Shown here in pieces: positions 1 through 40,347 of a stretch of 64,000 bases of DNA. The DNA comes from Corallococcus sp. EGB. Lineage in GTDB: Bacteria; Myxococcota; Myxococcia; Myxococcales; Myxococcaceae. Positions within the stretch are counted from its first letter, which is position 1; each line of letters opens with the position of its first letter. The position numbers and the translations under genes are program-made. Location of the stretch: positions 4,712,001 to 4,776,000 of the forward strand of contig NZ_CP079946.1 in the NCBI RefSeq assembly GCF_019968905.1, written 5' to 3'. The notes below the pieces were generated by a model. The model made no database searches, was not told the origin of the DNA, and saw nothing but the letters and a program-made list of their open reading frames with translations.

Positions 1-253
1 GCATGAGCGCCCGCACCTCGTCCGCGCGCTCCGGCGCGATGCCCACGAAGGAGCTGCCGCTGAGCGCGGGGTCCTTCGCCGCCTTCGCGTGGAAGTCCGG
101 CGTCTGCAGGTAGGCCTTCAGCAGGGGAAGCAGGTAGGCCTGCAGATGCAGGCTCGCGGGCATGGGGGCCACCGTCATCCACCAGGCCTGGAAGTCCTGG
201 ACGAGCGGTTCAACGAGGGTGGCGTCCGCGAGGCGATACAGGGGAACGGTCAT
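1..253 (-). CDS. Partial gene divergent from the NRPS; possible N-terminus of a CmlA-like diiron hydroxylase
   Basis: The reverse strand reads open from an ATG at 253 to the window edge, giving the first 84 residues of a protein that continues outside. It begins MTVPLYRLADATLVEPL and contains QAWWMTVAP, a PDFHAKAAKDP stretch and a SFVGIAPERADEVRAL stretch. This order (N-terminal arm, aromatic-rich segment, 'H...A..DP...GG/S-F', 'R.DEVRAL') resembles my memory of the N-terminal domain of CmlA-type diiron beta-hydroxylases, which hydroxylate PCP-bound amino acids. That assignment is inference from a short fragment with no metal ligands visible. It is transcribed away from the NRPS, so both probably use the intergenic region to its right. 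It shows that the locus extends beyond the left edge. It could instead be an unrelated hypothetical protein. Confidence 0.55.
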   Translation of the reverse strand, partial: MTVPLYRLADATLVEPLVQDFQAWWMTVAPMPASLHLQAYLLPLLKAYLQTPDFHAKAAKDPALSGSSFVGIAPERADEVRALM

Positions 254-552
254 GGTGTGCGATCGAGAAGGCACCCACACCCGGACTCGATTCACTGCGG
301 TTCCAAAGTGGGAACTCGCGGAGTCAATGAAGGGTGGGGTGAGCGCTGAAGAGCAGGAAGCAGAGCTGCCGAGCGAATTTGTGCGATTCGAGCAAATTGT
401 TCAAGAGCGGTAGAACCCAATCGTAGTGGTATTCTCGTATCCAGTTCTGCTTTCCCGGACACATTTCAAGGGTGCCTGTGTCACGCAGTCCGTGCGTGTC
501 ACACGGGAAGTCGGCCCGCTGAAGCCCGTGTCATGTGCTCCGGCCTTCCTTG
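254..552. promoter_or_regulatory. Divergent intergenic region upstream of the NRPS gene
   Basis: This region of about 300 bases between the leftward partial gene and the NRPS contains no convincing coding sequence. Its middle (about 376-440) is more AT-rich than the rest of the window, as expected for a promoter. I could not place a confident -35/-10 or -24/-12 pair. An imperfect inverted repeat lies close to the NRPS start and is listed separately. Confidence 0.5.
478..504. promoter_or_regulatory. Imperfect inverted repeat before the NRPS start; candidate operator
   Basis: The left arm GTGTCACGCA (478-487) and right arm TGCGTGTCACAC (493-504) pair around a 5-base spacer if two bases in the right arm are looped out. 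The half-site GTGTCAC also reads as a direct repeat. It sits about 50 bases before the ATG at 553, a suitable place for a regulator site. No family can be assigned. Confidence 0.3.
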
Positions 553-32079
<31,527 letters not shown>

Positions 32080-32129
32080 CGGGGCAGGGGGCGGGCGCGG
32101 CGCGGGCTTCGGGGTTATCCTCGCGGCCC

Positions 32130-32798
32130 GTGCTCCTGCCCGTCCTCACCGGTGTGTGGTTGTCGCTGTCCGGCGCGCTCGGCACGGAGCTGCGGCGGGA
32201 CGGCTACAGCTTCCGGCCGCCGGACACGTTCCGGATGACGCGCTGGGAGCGCTACACGGGCTCGCAGGTGGGCGCGGTGTCGGAGGACGGCGTGCGCACG
32301 CGCGCCCTGTCCGCGGCGCTGGCGGACGGCGAGGGCCCGGACGCGGCCACGTTCCTCATCGCCGTGGTGGACGGGGGCTTCTCCGCCAGCCCCTCGGAGC
32401 GCGACGCGTTCTCCACCGCCGTGGTGCAGCACTTCCAGCGCGAGCTGGGCGTGGCGCTGACCCCGGAGCGGGTGGACCGCGTGGGCGGCCCGGTGCCCCG
32501 CGTGGAGGTGCTGGGCACGCTGCGTGAGGCAGGGCAGGTGCGCACGGTGCTGGTGACGGGGCTGGCCTCCGAGGGCCGCCACGCCGTGGTGACGGTCAGC
32601 GCGCCCGCCGCCCGCTGGGACGCCCTGGCCCCGGGGGTGCGCGCCTCGCTGGAGACCTTCCGCATGGAGACTCCGGTGGCGGGCGTCCTGTCCCGGCGCC
32701 TCGCGGGGGCGCTGGCCGGCACCCTGGCCGGAGCCCTGGTGGTGTCCTACGCGGCCTGGCGGCGCCGCCGGCAGGGGGAGGGGCCGGCCTCGTCGTAA
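32130..32798 (+). CDS. Membrane-anchored secreted protein of unknown function
   Basis: This encodes 222 residues from a GTG at 32130, 50 bases after the NRPS stop. The start was chosen because it opens directly with a signal-like segment (LLPVLTGVWLSLSGALG). A mixed alpha/beta domain follows, and a C-terminal hydrophobic segment (LAGALAGTLAGALVVSYAAW) ends in RRRRQ, so the protein likely spans the membrane with the bulk outside. No known domain is recognised. It may be cotranscribed with the NRPS by position, but nothing in it points to biosynthesis. No Shine-Dalgarno is obvious. Confidence 0.75.
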   Translation: MLLPVLTGVWLSLSGALGTELRRDGYSFRPPDTFRMTRWERYTGSQVGAVSEDGVRTRALSAALADGEGPDAATFLIAVVDGGFSASPSERDAFSTAVVQHFQRELGVALTPERVDRVGGPVPRVEVLGTLREAGQVRTVLVTGLASEGRHAVVTVSAPAARWDALAPGVRASLETFRMETPVAGVLSRRLAGALAGTLAGALVVSYAAWRRRRQGEGPASS

Positions 32799-32863
32799 CG
32801 TGCCTGCCGGGAGGGCGACAGCGTCCCCCGGTGGGGCTCGCGGTGGGATACGGTCCTCCGCCC

Positions 32864-34213
32864 ATGTTCTCCCTTCTCCTTGCCGCCGTGCTCGCGCAGG
32901 GGCCCGCCGCCCCTCCGGCGCCCTCGGCGTCCCCGGCCCCGCCGCCGGTCCTCCCGGCGCCAGACGCCGGCGTCGCGGACGCGGTGGTGCCGCCCCTGCC
33001 GGTGGCCACGCTGCCTCCGGCCACGCACGAGCTGTTCCGCCGCATCCAGGGCCGCGTCGCGCAGGTGCGCATCATCGAGCGCCGCTCCGGCACGAAGTCC
33101 TCCATCGGCTCCGCGTTCTTCGTGGGCGCGAAGGGCCACGCCCTCACGAACTACCACGTCGTGTCCGACCTGGTGCTCCACCCGGAGGACTACACCGCGG
33201 AGCTGGACCGCGGCGACGCGACGGTGCCGGTGCGCCTGCTCGCGGTGGACGTGGTGAGCGACCTGGCCGTCATCCAGGTGGACACGCCCATCAGCGACTA
33301 CTTCAAGCTGGAGGAGCACGAGCCGCCGCAGGGCACGCGCCTGTTCGCCATGGGCAACCCGCGCGACCTGGGCACCACCATCGTGGAGGGCACCTACAAC
33401 GGCCTGGTGCGCGACGCCCTCTATGAACGCGTGCACTTCACCGGCGCCATCAACCCCGGCATGAGCGGCGGGCCCACGCTGAGCGGCGAGGGCGGCGTCG
33501 TGGGCGTCAACGTGGCCACCATGGGCAACCAGGTGGGCTTCCTGGTGCCGGTGGCCCGCGCGCGGGCGCTGCTCGACCGGGCGCTGGCGCAGGACGCGCC
33601 CCCGGACCCGGCCGCGCTGATGACGTCCGTGAAGGACCAGTTGATGGCCAACCAGCAGCGCATCACCGACCGGCTGATGGCCACGGACCTGCCGAAGCAG
33701 GCGCTGGGGGACTACCGCGTCCCCGGCCGCTGGAGCCCGTTCCTCAAGTGCTGGGGCGACACGCCGCACGACCCCGAGACCCCCTACACGGTGACGAGCT
33801 ACCAGTGCTCCTCCGAGGAGGACATCTTCCTGTCCTCCAGCCACCGCACGGGCGTGGTGGCCTACCTGCACCAGCACGTGGAGAGCCAGAAGCTGGGCGC
33901 GATGCGCTTCTCCGCGCTCTACAGCACGCTCTTCTCACAGGACCCGGACGCGGTGTCCGCCACGCGCGAGGACGTCACCAACTTCCGCTGCACGTCCGAG
34001 TTCGTCGACGTGAAGGGCCTCCCGGTGCGCGCGGCGCTGTGCCTGCGCGCCTACCGCCGCTTCCCGGGCCTCTATGATCTGGTGCTGCGCGCGGCCACAC
34101 TGAACGCCTCCACGCGCGGCGTGGACACCAGCCTCACGCTGGGCGGCTTCTCCGCGGAGAACGCGCGCAAGCTGGCGCGCCGCTACCTGGAGGGCCTGTC
34201 GTGGACGAAGTGA
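32864..34213 (+). CDS. Secreted HtrA/DegP-like serine protease without a recognisable PDZ domain
   Basis: This encodes 449 residues from ATG 32864. A signal peptide (MFSLLLAAVLAQG) is followed by a Pro/Ala-rich linker to about residue 45. The trypsin-like domain carries His98 in NYHVVSD, Asp133 in VVSDLAVIQ and Ser201 in NPGMSGGP, with spacing like DegS. Such proteases cut misfolded or regulatory proteins in the periplasm. The C-terminal half (about residues 240-449) is not an evident PDZ domain; it contains several Cys residues (FLKCWGD, SYQCSSEED, FRCTSEF, LCLRAY) that could form disulfides. It overlaps the next gene by 13 bases, so the two are probably translated as a pair. Confidence 0.88.
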   Translation: MFSLLLAAVLAQGPAAPPAPSASPAPPPVLPAPDAGVADAVVPPLPVATLPPATHELFRRIQGRVAQVRIIERRSGTKSSIGSAFFVGAKGHALTNYHVVSDLVLHPEDYTAELDRGDATVPVRLLAVDVVSDLAVIQVDTPISDYFKLEEHEPPQGTRLFAMGNPRDLGTTIVEGTYNGLVRDALYERVHFTGAINPGMSGGPTLSGEGGVVGVNVATMGNQVGFLVPVARARALLDRALAQDAPPDPAALMTSVKDQLMANQQRITDRLMATDLPKQALGDYRVPGRWSPFLKCWGDTPHDPETPYTVTSYQCSSEEDIFLSSSHRTGVVAYLHQHVESQKLGAMRFSALYSTLFSQDPDAVSATREDVTNFRCTSEFVDVKGLPVRAALCLRAYRRFPGLYDLVLRAATLNASTRGVDTSLTLGGFSAENARKLARRYLEGLSWTK

Positions 34214-35169
34214 TCTTCCTGGAGGTGCTGGAAGGGGACGCCGTCCAGGCCCGCCACCGGCTGTCCACGTATCCGGTGTCGGTGGGGCGCGGCTACGCCA
34301 ACGACATCATCCTGGACGACCCGAAGGTGTCCGCGGAGCACCTGCGCCTGGAGCGGCGCGAGGACGGCGCGGTGGTGCTGCGCGACGTGGGCAGCGTCAA
34401 CGGCACCTTCAGCGTGGAGCCGTGGGCCGCGCTGAAGGAATGGGTCCTCACCCCGGACGCGCGCGTGTCCGTGGGGGACACGGTGCTGCGCTTCCGCCCG
34501 CGCTCCTTCGTGGTGGAGGACACCGTCGTCAACGAAGCCCCCGCCGCGCCCAGCGAGCGTCTGCTGGAGCGGCCCCGGGCCTTCGCGCTCGCGCTCCAGG
34601 CGCTGGTCGTGACGTCCTTCATCTCCGAGCGGGTGACCCAGTTCCGGAAGACGGACTGGGGCGACCTGCTGATGTCCGCCGTGGTGCCCCTGGGACTGGC
34701 GCTCCTGTGGGCCGGCGGCTGGTCGCTGGCGAGCCGCATCGCGCGCAAGCGCTTCTACTTCCGCGTGCACACCACCATCGCCGCCCTGGTGCTGCTGGGC
34801 TTCTCGCTGGCACCGCCCCTGTTCGCGCTGCTGGGCTTCAGCTTCTCCCTGGGCGCGTGGCTGGGCTTCGTGCGCATCCTGGCCGTGTTGGGGCTGGTGG
34901 GGTGGGGGCTCTACTGGCACCTGCGCTACGTGACGCGCTGGAGCGGCAGGCGGGTGGTCCGCGGGCTCGTCATCGCGTCAGTGGGCGTGCTGGTCCTCAC
35001 CAACGTGTCGAAGGCGCTGGGCAACGAGGACTTCAGCGAGGAGTTGGAGTTCCCTCGCTCGCTCCTTCCGCCGGTGCTGCGCCTGGCTCCGGCGCACTCC
35101 ATGGACTCGTTCTTCGAGGACGCGAAGCCGCTGGAGAAGAAGGTGGACGCGCTCGTGAAGGAGCGCTGA
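34201..35169 (+). CDS. FHA-domain multi-pass membrane protein
   Basis: This encodes 322 residues from a GTG at 34201, inside the end of the protease gene. Residues 1-100 form a forkhead-associated domain: VSVGRGYANDIILDD, then SAEHLRLERRE and GSVNGTFSV, the G-R, S-x-x-H and N-G motifs that bind phosphothreonine. After a short linker come about four hydrophobic segments (around residues 155-175, 195-222, 225-240 and 258-275), then a charged C-terminal tail. It is probably a receptor for a Ser/Thr kinase substrate at the inner membrane. The overlap with the secreted protease suggests that the two act together, perhaps in envelope stress signalling; that link is inference. Confidence 0.87.
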   Translation: MDEVIFLEVLEGDAVQARHRLSTYPVSVGRGYANDIILDDPKVSAEHLRLERREDGAVVLRDVGSVNGTFSVEPWAALKEWVLTPDARVSVGDTVLRFRPRSFVVEDTVVNEAPAAPSERLLERPRAFALALQALVVTSFISERVTQFRKTDWGDLLMSAVVPLGLALLWAGGWSLASRIARKRFYFRVHTTIAALVLLGFSLAPPLFALLGFSFSLGAWLGFVRILAVLGLVGWGLYWHLRYVTRWSGRRVVRGLVIASVGVLVLTNVSKALGNEDFSEELEFPRSLLPPVLRLAPAHSMDSFFEDAKPLEKKVDALVKER

Positions 35170-35194
35170 GGCGCGTCCACCGCTTCACGGCCTG

Positions 35195-36175
35195 CTACAG
35201 GCCGCGCACCGCGTGCGGCTTGTAGGGGGCCTCCAGCGCCTTCACCTCTTCAGGCGTGAGCTTGAGGCTCACGGCCTTCACCGCGTCCTCCAGGTGCTCG
35301 GGCTTCGTCGCGCCGATGATGGGCGCCGTGACGACGGGCTTGGACAACAGCCACGCCAGCGCCACCTGCGCGGGCGGGGCCTTGCGCGCGTCCGCCACCT
35401 GCTTCACCGCCTCCACCACGTCCCAGTCCCCGGGCTGGTTGTAGAGCACCGGCGACAGCGTGTCGGAGCCCGCGCGCGTCGTGGACTCCTTGTCGTCCAG
35501 CGACTTGCGTGAACCCGCGAGCAGCCCGCGCGCCAGCGGCGACCACGGGATGACGCCCACGCCCTCCGCCTCGCAGAGGGGCAGCATCTCCCGCTCCTCC
35601 TCGCGGTAGACGAGGTTGTAGTGGTTCTGCATGGACACGAAGCGCGCCCAGCCGTTGCGCTCGGACACGCTCAGCGCGCGCATGAACTGCCACGCGTACG
35701 CGGAGCTCGCGCCCAGGTAGCGCACCTTTCCCTGGCGCACGAGCTGATCCAACGCGGACAGCGTCTCCTCGATGGGCGTGTGCGGGTCCATCCGGTGGAT
35801 TTGATAGAGGTCGAGGGTGTCCACGCCCAGCCGCCGGAGGCTCGCCTCGCAGGCCTGGGTGATGGCCTTGCGCGACAGGCCGCGCTCGTTCTGGCCGCTG
35901 CCCATGGGGAAGTAGACCTTCGTGGCCAGCACCACCTCGTCCATCTTCGCGTACTTGCGCAGCGCGCGGCCCGTCACCTCCTCGCTGACGCCGTCCGAGT
36001 ACATGTTCGCGGTGTCGAAGAATGTGACGCCCAGCTCCACCGCGCGGCGGAAGAAGGGCTGCGCCGCCGCTTCGTCCAGCACCCACGGGCGCCACTTCGG
36101 CGTGCCGTAGCTCATGCAGCCCAGGCAGATGCGGGAGACCCGCAGGCCCGTGTGTCCCAGATTGGCGTACTTCAT
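35195..36175 (-). CDS. Aldo/keto reductase
   Basis: This encodes 326 residues from an ATG at 36175, chosen over upstream in-frame codons because AAGGAG lies about 8 bases before it and MKYANLGHTGLRVSRICLG is the standard family start. The catalytic tetrad is visible: Asp and Tyr in FFDTANMYSDG, Lys in LATKVYF, and His in YQIHRMD. The C-terminal APIIGATKPEHLEDAVKAV segment binds NADPH. These enzymes reduce aldehydes and ketones in the cytoplasm; the substrate is not predictable. It lies downstream of lon on the same strand, but a terminator separates them. Confidence 0.93.
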   Translation of the reverse strand: MKYANLGHTGLRVSRICLGCMSYGTPKWRPWVLDEAAAQPFFRRAVELGVTFFDTANMYSDGVSEEVTGRALRKYAKMDEVVLATKVYFPMGSGQNERGLSRKAITQACEASLRRLGVDTLDLYQIHRMDPHTPIEETLSALDQLVRQGKVRYLGASSAYAWQFMRALSVSERNGWARFVSMQNHYNLVYREEEREMLPLCEAEGVGVIPWSPLARGLLAGSRKSLDDKESTTRAGSDTLSPVLYNQPGDWDVVEAVKQVADARKAPPAQVALAWLLSKPVVTAPIIGATKPEHLEDAVKAVSLKLTPEEVKALEAPYKPHAVRGL

Positions 36176-36194
36176 GGTCCGCTCCTTCGCGTGG

Positions 36195-36214
36195 CCGGCA
36201 CCTCCAGGTGCCGG
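36195..36214. promoter_or_regulatory. Palindrome in the leader of the aldo/keto reductase gene
   Basis: The arms CCGGCACCT and AGGTGCCGG flank a 2-base centre, 20 bases upstream of the reductase ATG. The tight symmetry fits a dimeric repressor operator better than an RNA hairpin. No regulator gene is adjacent. Confidence 0.35.
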
Positions 36215-36253
36215 GGCGCCTGGTGGTGCCAGCTCCGTCCGCTGCGTGCGTAT

Positions 36254-36292
36254 AAGACAACGGGCAGGTCCCCCGTGAAGGGAACCTGCCCG
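36254..36292 (-). terminator. Rho-independent terminator of lon
   Basis: On the reverse strand a stem CGGGCAGGT/ACCTGCCCG (36261-36292, extended by three further pairs after a bulge) is followed by TTGTCTT. It lies 28 bases past the lon stop codon and before the reductase gene. Confidence 0.7.
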
Positions 36293-36319
36293 CGTCACTT
36301 CAGGAGCCGAAGCCCGCCG

Positions 36320-38782
36320 TTACGCCCGGACTTCCGCCGGAGGCGAGTCCGTGGGGGTGGCCGCCGGGATGGCGGCGCCCTCCTTGAACGGAGACGTCTC
36401 CAGCGCGGCGTTGAGGACCTCGTCCATCTTCGTGGCGAAGATGAACTCCAGCTCGTTCTTCGCCTGATCCGGCACGTCCGCCAGATCCTTGCGGCAACGC
36501 TCGGGCAGGATGACCCGCTTGATGCCCGCGCGGTGCGCCGCCAGGACCTTCTCCTTGATGCCGCCCACCGGCAGCACCAGGCCGCGCAGCGTGGCCTCGC
36601 CCGTCATCGCCGTGTCGTGCCGCACCCGGATGCCCGTCAGCAGGCTGGTGAGCGCGGTCAGGATGGTGACGCCGGCCGAAGGGCCGTCCTTCGGGATGGA
36701 GCCCGCGGGGAAGTGCAGGTGCAGGTCCGTCTTCTCCAGGAAGTTGGACGGGATGCCGAGCGCCTCCGCCTTGCTGCGCAGGTAGCTCAGCGCCGCCGTG
36801 GCGGACTCCTTCATCACGTCGCCCAGCTGGCCGGTCAGGGTCATGCCGCCCTTGCCCGCCATCTTGGTCGCTTCGATGAAGAGCAGGTCGCCACCCGCCG
36901 CGGTCCACGCAAGCCCCGTCGCCACACCGGGAACCTCCGTGCGCTCCGCGACCTCCGAGTAGAACGTCTCGGGCCCGAGGATCTCCTTCACGCGCTCGGC
37001 GTTGATGGTCTGCTTCTCCGTCTTCCCGCCGGCCACCTCCACCGCCACCGCGCGGCAGATGTCCGCGATGCGGCGCTCCAGGTTACGCACGCCGGCCTCA
37101 CGCGTGTACGACGTCGTGAGGATGAGCAGCGCGTCGTCCTGCACCTCGATGTGGTCCCCGTTGAGCCCGTGCTCCTTCAGCTGCTTGGGCACCAGGTGGA
37201 TCCGCGCGATGGACTGCTTCTCCTCGAACGTGTAGCCCGTCAGCTCGATGATCTCCATGCGGTCCCGGAGCGGCCCGGGGATGGGATCCAGCTGGTTCGC
37301 CGTCGCGACGAACATGACCTTCGACAGGTCGAACGCCACGTCCAGGTAGTGGTCGCTGAACGTGCTGTTCTGCTCCGGGTCCAGCACCTCCAGCAGCGCC
37401 GCGCTCGGGTCGCCGCGGAAGTCCGCGCCCAGCTTGTCGATTTCGTCCAGCATCATGACCGGGTTCTTCGTCCCGGCCTTCTTCATGCTCTGGATGAAGC
37501 GGCCCGGCAGCGCGCCCACGTACGTGCGGCGGTGCCCGCGGATCTCCGCCTCGTCACGCACGCCGCCCAGGCTCAGGCGCACGAACTTGCGGCCCGTGGC
37601 CTTGGCCACGCTCTGGCCCAGCGACGTCTTGCCGACGCCCGGGGGACCGACGAGGCACAGGATGGGCCCGCGCATGTCGTTCTTCAGCTTGCGGACGGCC
37701 AGGTACTCCAGGATGCGCTTCTTCACCTTCTTGATGCCGAAGTGATCCTTGTCCAGCTGCTGGCGCGCGTTCTCGATGTCGAGGTTGTCCTCGGACACCT
37801 TCGACCACGGCAGGTCCGCGATCCAGTCCAGGTAGGTGCGCGCGACGGTGTACTCGCTGGAGGCCGCCGGAATCGTCTTCAGGCGGTTGAGCTCCTTCTG
37901 CGCGACCTTCTCCACCTCGGGGGGCAGGGCGGCCTTCTTCAGGCGCTCCTGCAACTCGTCCAGCTCCTCCTCCTCCTCGCCCATCTCGCCGAGCTCTTCC
38001 TTGATCGCCTTGAGCTGCTGGCGCAGGTAGTACTCGCGCTGGGTCTTCGACATCTCGCCCTTCACGGCGGAGTCGATCTTGTTGGAGAGCTTGAGGATCT
38101 CCCGCTTGCGGTTGAGCAGCTCCAGGACGAGCTTCATGCGCGCCTTGAGGTCGACCGTCTCCAGCACGGCCTGCTTCTCCTCGATGGGCACGTCCACGTT
38201 GGCGGCGATGAGGTCCGCCAGGTGGCCCGGATGCGTGATGCTCTCCACCAGCTCCGTGGCGGCGGCCGGCAGCTCGGGCATCAGCTCGATGACCTCGCGC
38301 GCCAGCTTCTTCAGGTTGATGCCCAGGGCCTCCACCTCGACGTTCTCGCTGGAGGTCTTGTCCTCCACCGCGTCGACGCGGGCCTTCAGGTAGGGCGCTT
38401 CCTGCACCAGCTCCATCACGCGGAAGCGCGCGAGGCCCTGGACCACGAGCGAGTAGTTGTCCTCGCCCATCTTCAGCAGCTTCACGATGCGGGCGACGGT
38501 GCCCATCGTGTACAGGTCGGACGCGCCGGGATCCTCTTCCTCGGCGCGGCGCTGCGTCACGACGCCGATGACCTGGTCGTCACGGACGGCGTCCTTGATC
38601 AGCGCGATCGTCTTCTGGCGGCCGACGGCCAGGGGCAGCACGCCACCGGGGAAGAAGACACTGTTGCGGAGCGGCAGGATGGGCAACACCTGCGGGATGT
38701 CTTCCTTGTTGATGAGCCCCGGAGGGGCCATCGCGGTGGGCATTGCGCTGGCCGCGGTGCCCTTCTTCTTCTCGTCAGACAT
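36320..38782 (-). CDS. lon: ATP-dependent Lon protease (LonV-like)
   Basis: This encodes 820 residues from the ATG at 38782 (MSDEKKKG). The longer frame upstream lacks similarity. Domains in order are: the Lon N-terminal substrate-binding domain from [14 protein letters not shown]; a Glu-rich coiled coil ([13 protein letters not shown]); the AAA module with Walker [10 protein letters not shown] near residue 377 and Walker B MMLDEIDK; and the protease domain with Ser702 in PKDGPSAG and Lys near 745 in [12 protein letters not shown]. Lon degrades damaged and short-lived regulatory proteins. M. xanthus has two: essential vegetative LonV and developmental LonD (BsgA). The N-terminus here fits my memory of LonV, but that choice is tentative. 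The tail after about residue 800 is a short low-complexity [10 protein letters not shown] stretch. Confidence 0.95.
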   Translation of the reverse strand: MSDEKKKGTAASAMPTAMAPPGLINKEDIPQVLPILPLRNSVFFPGGVLPLAVGRQKTIALIKDAVRDDQVIGVVTQRRAEEEDPGASDLYTMGTVARIVKLLKMGEDNYSLVVQGLARFRVMELVQEAPYLKARVDAVEDKTSSENVEVEALGINLKKLAREVIELMPELPAAATELVESITHPGHLADLIAANVDVPIEEKQAVLETVDLKARMKLVLELLNRKREILKLSNKIDSAVKGEMSKTQREYYLRQQLKAIKEELGEMGEEEEELDELQERLKKAALPPEVEKVAQKELNRLKTIPAASSEYTVARTYLDWIADLPWSKVSEDNLDIENARQQLDKDHFGIKKVKKRILEYLAVRKLKNDMRGPILCLVGPPGVGKTSLGQSVAKATGRKFVRLSLGGVRDEAEIRGHRRTYVGALPGRFIQSMKKAGTKNPVMMLDEIDKLGADFRGDPSAALLEVLDPEQNSTFSDHYLDVAFDLSKVMFVATANQLDPIPGPLRDRMEIIELTGYTFEEKQSIARIHLVPKQLKEHGLNGDHIEVQDDALLILTTSYTREAGVRNLERRIADICRAVAVEVAGGKTEKQTINAERVKEILGPETFYSEVAERTEVPGVATGLAWTAAGGDLLFIEATKMAGKGGMTLTGQLGDVMKESATAALSYLRSKAEALGIPSNFLEKTDLHLHFPAGSIPKDGPSAGVTILTALTSLLTGIRVRHDTAMTGEATLRGLVLPVGGIKEKVLAAHRAGIKRVILPERCRKDLADVPDQAKNELEFIFATKMDEVLNAALETSPFKEGAAIPAATPTDSPPAEVRA

Positions 38783-38868
38783 GGAGTTCGGCCTCTTCCT
38801 TGCTTGAACCCGGTCAGCAAGCGGCCGGGCCGGTGAACCATCCGGTTGATTTCTGCGACGGATGAACC

Positions 38869-38896
38869 AACGTAACAACCAAACCGGACATGGCAA
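38869..38896 (-). promoter_or_regulatory. Candidate sigma-70-type promoter of lon
   Basis: On the reverse strand TTGCCA (38896-38891, five of six to TTGACA) is followed after 16 bases by TACGTT (38874-38869, three of six to TATAAT), about 87 bases before the lon ATG. The -10 is weak, so this is tentative. Confidence 0.3.
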
Positions 38897-38947
38897 ACGC
38901 GATGTACGTTATTTCCGTGCCTCGTCGGGTGTACGACGCTCCTCTAT

Positions 38948-38981
38948 GTAACGGCCCTGAAGTCGTAACGGCCCAGAAGTC
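38948..38981. repeat. Tandem 17 bp direct repeat between lon and the VWA lipoprotein gene
   Basis: The unit GTAACGGCCCTGAAGTC (38948-38964) is followed at once by GTAACGGCCCAGAAGTC (38965-38981), 16 of 17 identical. Its place in a divergent intergenic region suggests paired regulator sites, though a slippage duplication is equally possible. Confidence 0.6.
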
Positions 38982-39069
38982 TCGCGTCCGGCGAAGGGGT
39001 GGGGCATGCTTGCCCCCCTCTCACGCTTGATGCGGTGCGCGAGCGCGCGCCCCCGCACTGGAGGCCGAT

Positions 39070-40287
39070 GTGAAGCTCCACACCTGCGCCCACCTGTTGT
39101 CGCTGTCCGCGCTCCTGGCGCTCGGATGCCACTCCCCCGTGGATGACGCGGGCTCCACCGTCCCGGATGCCTGCGAGGCCACCCCTCCGGTGGTCGCTCC
39201 CCAGAAGACGGACATCCTCTTCGTCATCGACAACTCTGGATCCATGCGGGAGGAGCAGCAGGGCATCGCCACGGAGCTGCCCGCCTTCCTGTCCGCGCTG
39301 AAAGCGGGCAGCGGGGTGATCCAGGACTTCCGCGTGGGCGTCATCACCACGTCCGTGTACCAGCGCCAGGTCTTCCCGGACGGGGCGGACGTCATCCGCT
39401 CCTTCCCGGATCAGGAGGGGCGGCTGCAGCCGGTGAAGGACGAGTCCAACCAGCCCACCGCCGAGCGCTTCATCGAGAGCTCGGATCCGCAGCTGCTGCC
39501 CAAGTTCCAGCGGTTGGTGAACCAGGGAACGTCCGGCAGCGGCCAGGAGACGCCCTTCGAGGCGGTGCGGCTGGCGGTCGCCTCCCCCCTGGCCACCCAG
39601 CCCCTGGCGGAAGGGGGCAACGGGGGCTTCCTGCGGGATGACGCCCGCCTGCTGGTGGTGGTGGTGTCGGACGAGGACGACTGCAGCTCCACGCAGCGGC
39701 CGCCCCCGGTGGCGCTGGGGCAGGACACGGCCGTGGACTCGTGCACCGCCCAGGGGGACAAGCTGACGCCGGTGTCGGAGTACTACCAGGCGTTCCAGTC
39801 CCTGAAGGACAGCCGGGGCGCGTCGCGCGAGGTGCTGTGGGCGACCATCGGGCCGGTGGCGCTGACGGACAAGCGGGCGGAGCTGACGACGGAGACGGTG
39901 GGCGGCACCACCTACGTGCGCAACGTCGATTGCCCGACGTCCTATGGGCCCGGCTACCGGCAGAGCGACATGGCGAAGGCGTTCGACGCGACCCGGGCGA
40001 ACCTGGATTCCATCTGCAAGGCGAGCTACCAGCAGACGCTGCTGGATATCGCGGAGCTGGCCACGGTGGCGCAGAGCGTGGCCGTGATGAACCTGCCGGA
40101 TCCGCGGCTCGCGGTGGTGTACGTCACGCGGGCGGACGGCTCCGTGCAGACGTGCACGGCGGCCAACGGCGACTTCCGCTACGAGCCCCCCAGCGGCGGC
40201 CGCGCCGCGCGCATCTTCTTCCTGGGCCCGTGCCTGCGCCGCGTGGGCGACACGAAGGTGGAGGTGAAGGTGCTGTGCGCCGGCTAG
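39070..40287 (+). CDS. Lipoprotein with a von Willebrand factor A domain
   Basis: This encodes 405 residues from GTG 39070. A lipoprotein signal peptide ends in LLALGC (Cys about 20). The VWA domain follows with the metal-binding MIDAS motif in DILFVIDNSGSMREEQQ; VVVVSDEDDC is the second conserved strand. Many Cys residues in the C-terminal half suggest disulfides and an exported location. Such myxobacterial lipoproteins are common and mostly uncharacterised; VWA domains bind proteins. A strong terminator follows the gene, so it is likely monocistronic or the last gene of its unit. Confidence 0.87.
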   Translation: MKLHTCAHLLSLSALLALGCHSPVDDAGSTVPDACEATPPVVAPQKTDILFVIDNSGSMREEQQGIATELPAFLSALKAGSGVIQDFRVGVITTSVYQRQVFPDGADVIRSFPDQEGRLQPVKDESNQPTAERFIESSDPQLLPKFQRLVNQGTSGSGQETPFEAVRLAVASPLATQPLAEGGNGGFLRDDARLLVVVVSDEDDCSSTQRPPPVALGQDTAVDSCTAQGDKLTPVSEYYQAFQSLKDSRGASREVLWATIGPVALTDKRAELTTETVGGTTYVRNVDCPTSYGPGYRQSDMAKAFDATRANLDSICKASYQQTLLDIAELATVAQSVAVMNLPDPRLAVVYVTRADGSVQTCTAANGDFRYEPPSGGRAARIFFLGPCLRRVGDTKVEVKVLCAG

Positions 40288-40313
40288 CGCGGCGTTGAAG
40301 CGCGCCTCACCCG

Positions 40314-40347
40314 AAGGGCCCCGCGAGAAGGACGCGGGGCCCTTTTT
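40314..40347 (+). terminator. Strong rho-independent terminator after the VWA lipoprotein gene
   Basis: A perfect 11 bp stem (AGGGCCCCGCG at 40315-40325 with CGCGGGGCCCT at 40333-40343) has a 7-base loop and a following T run (43-47), extended by one A/T pair. It lies 27 bases after the stop codon. Confidence 0.92.

Noticed and set aside
35621-38836. A 1,071-residue forward-strand frame opposite lon
   Set aside because: It is antisense to an unmistakable Lon protease and has no recognisable domain.
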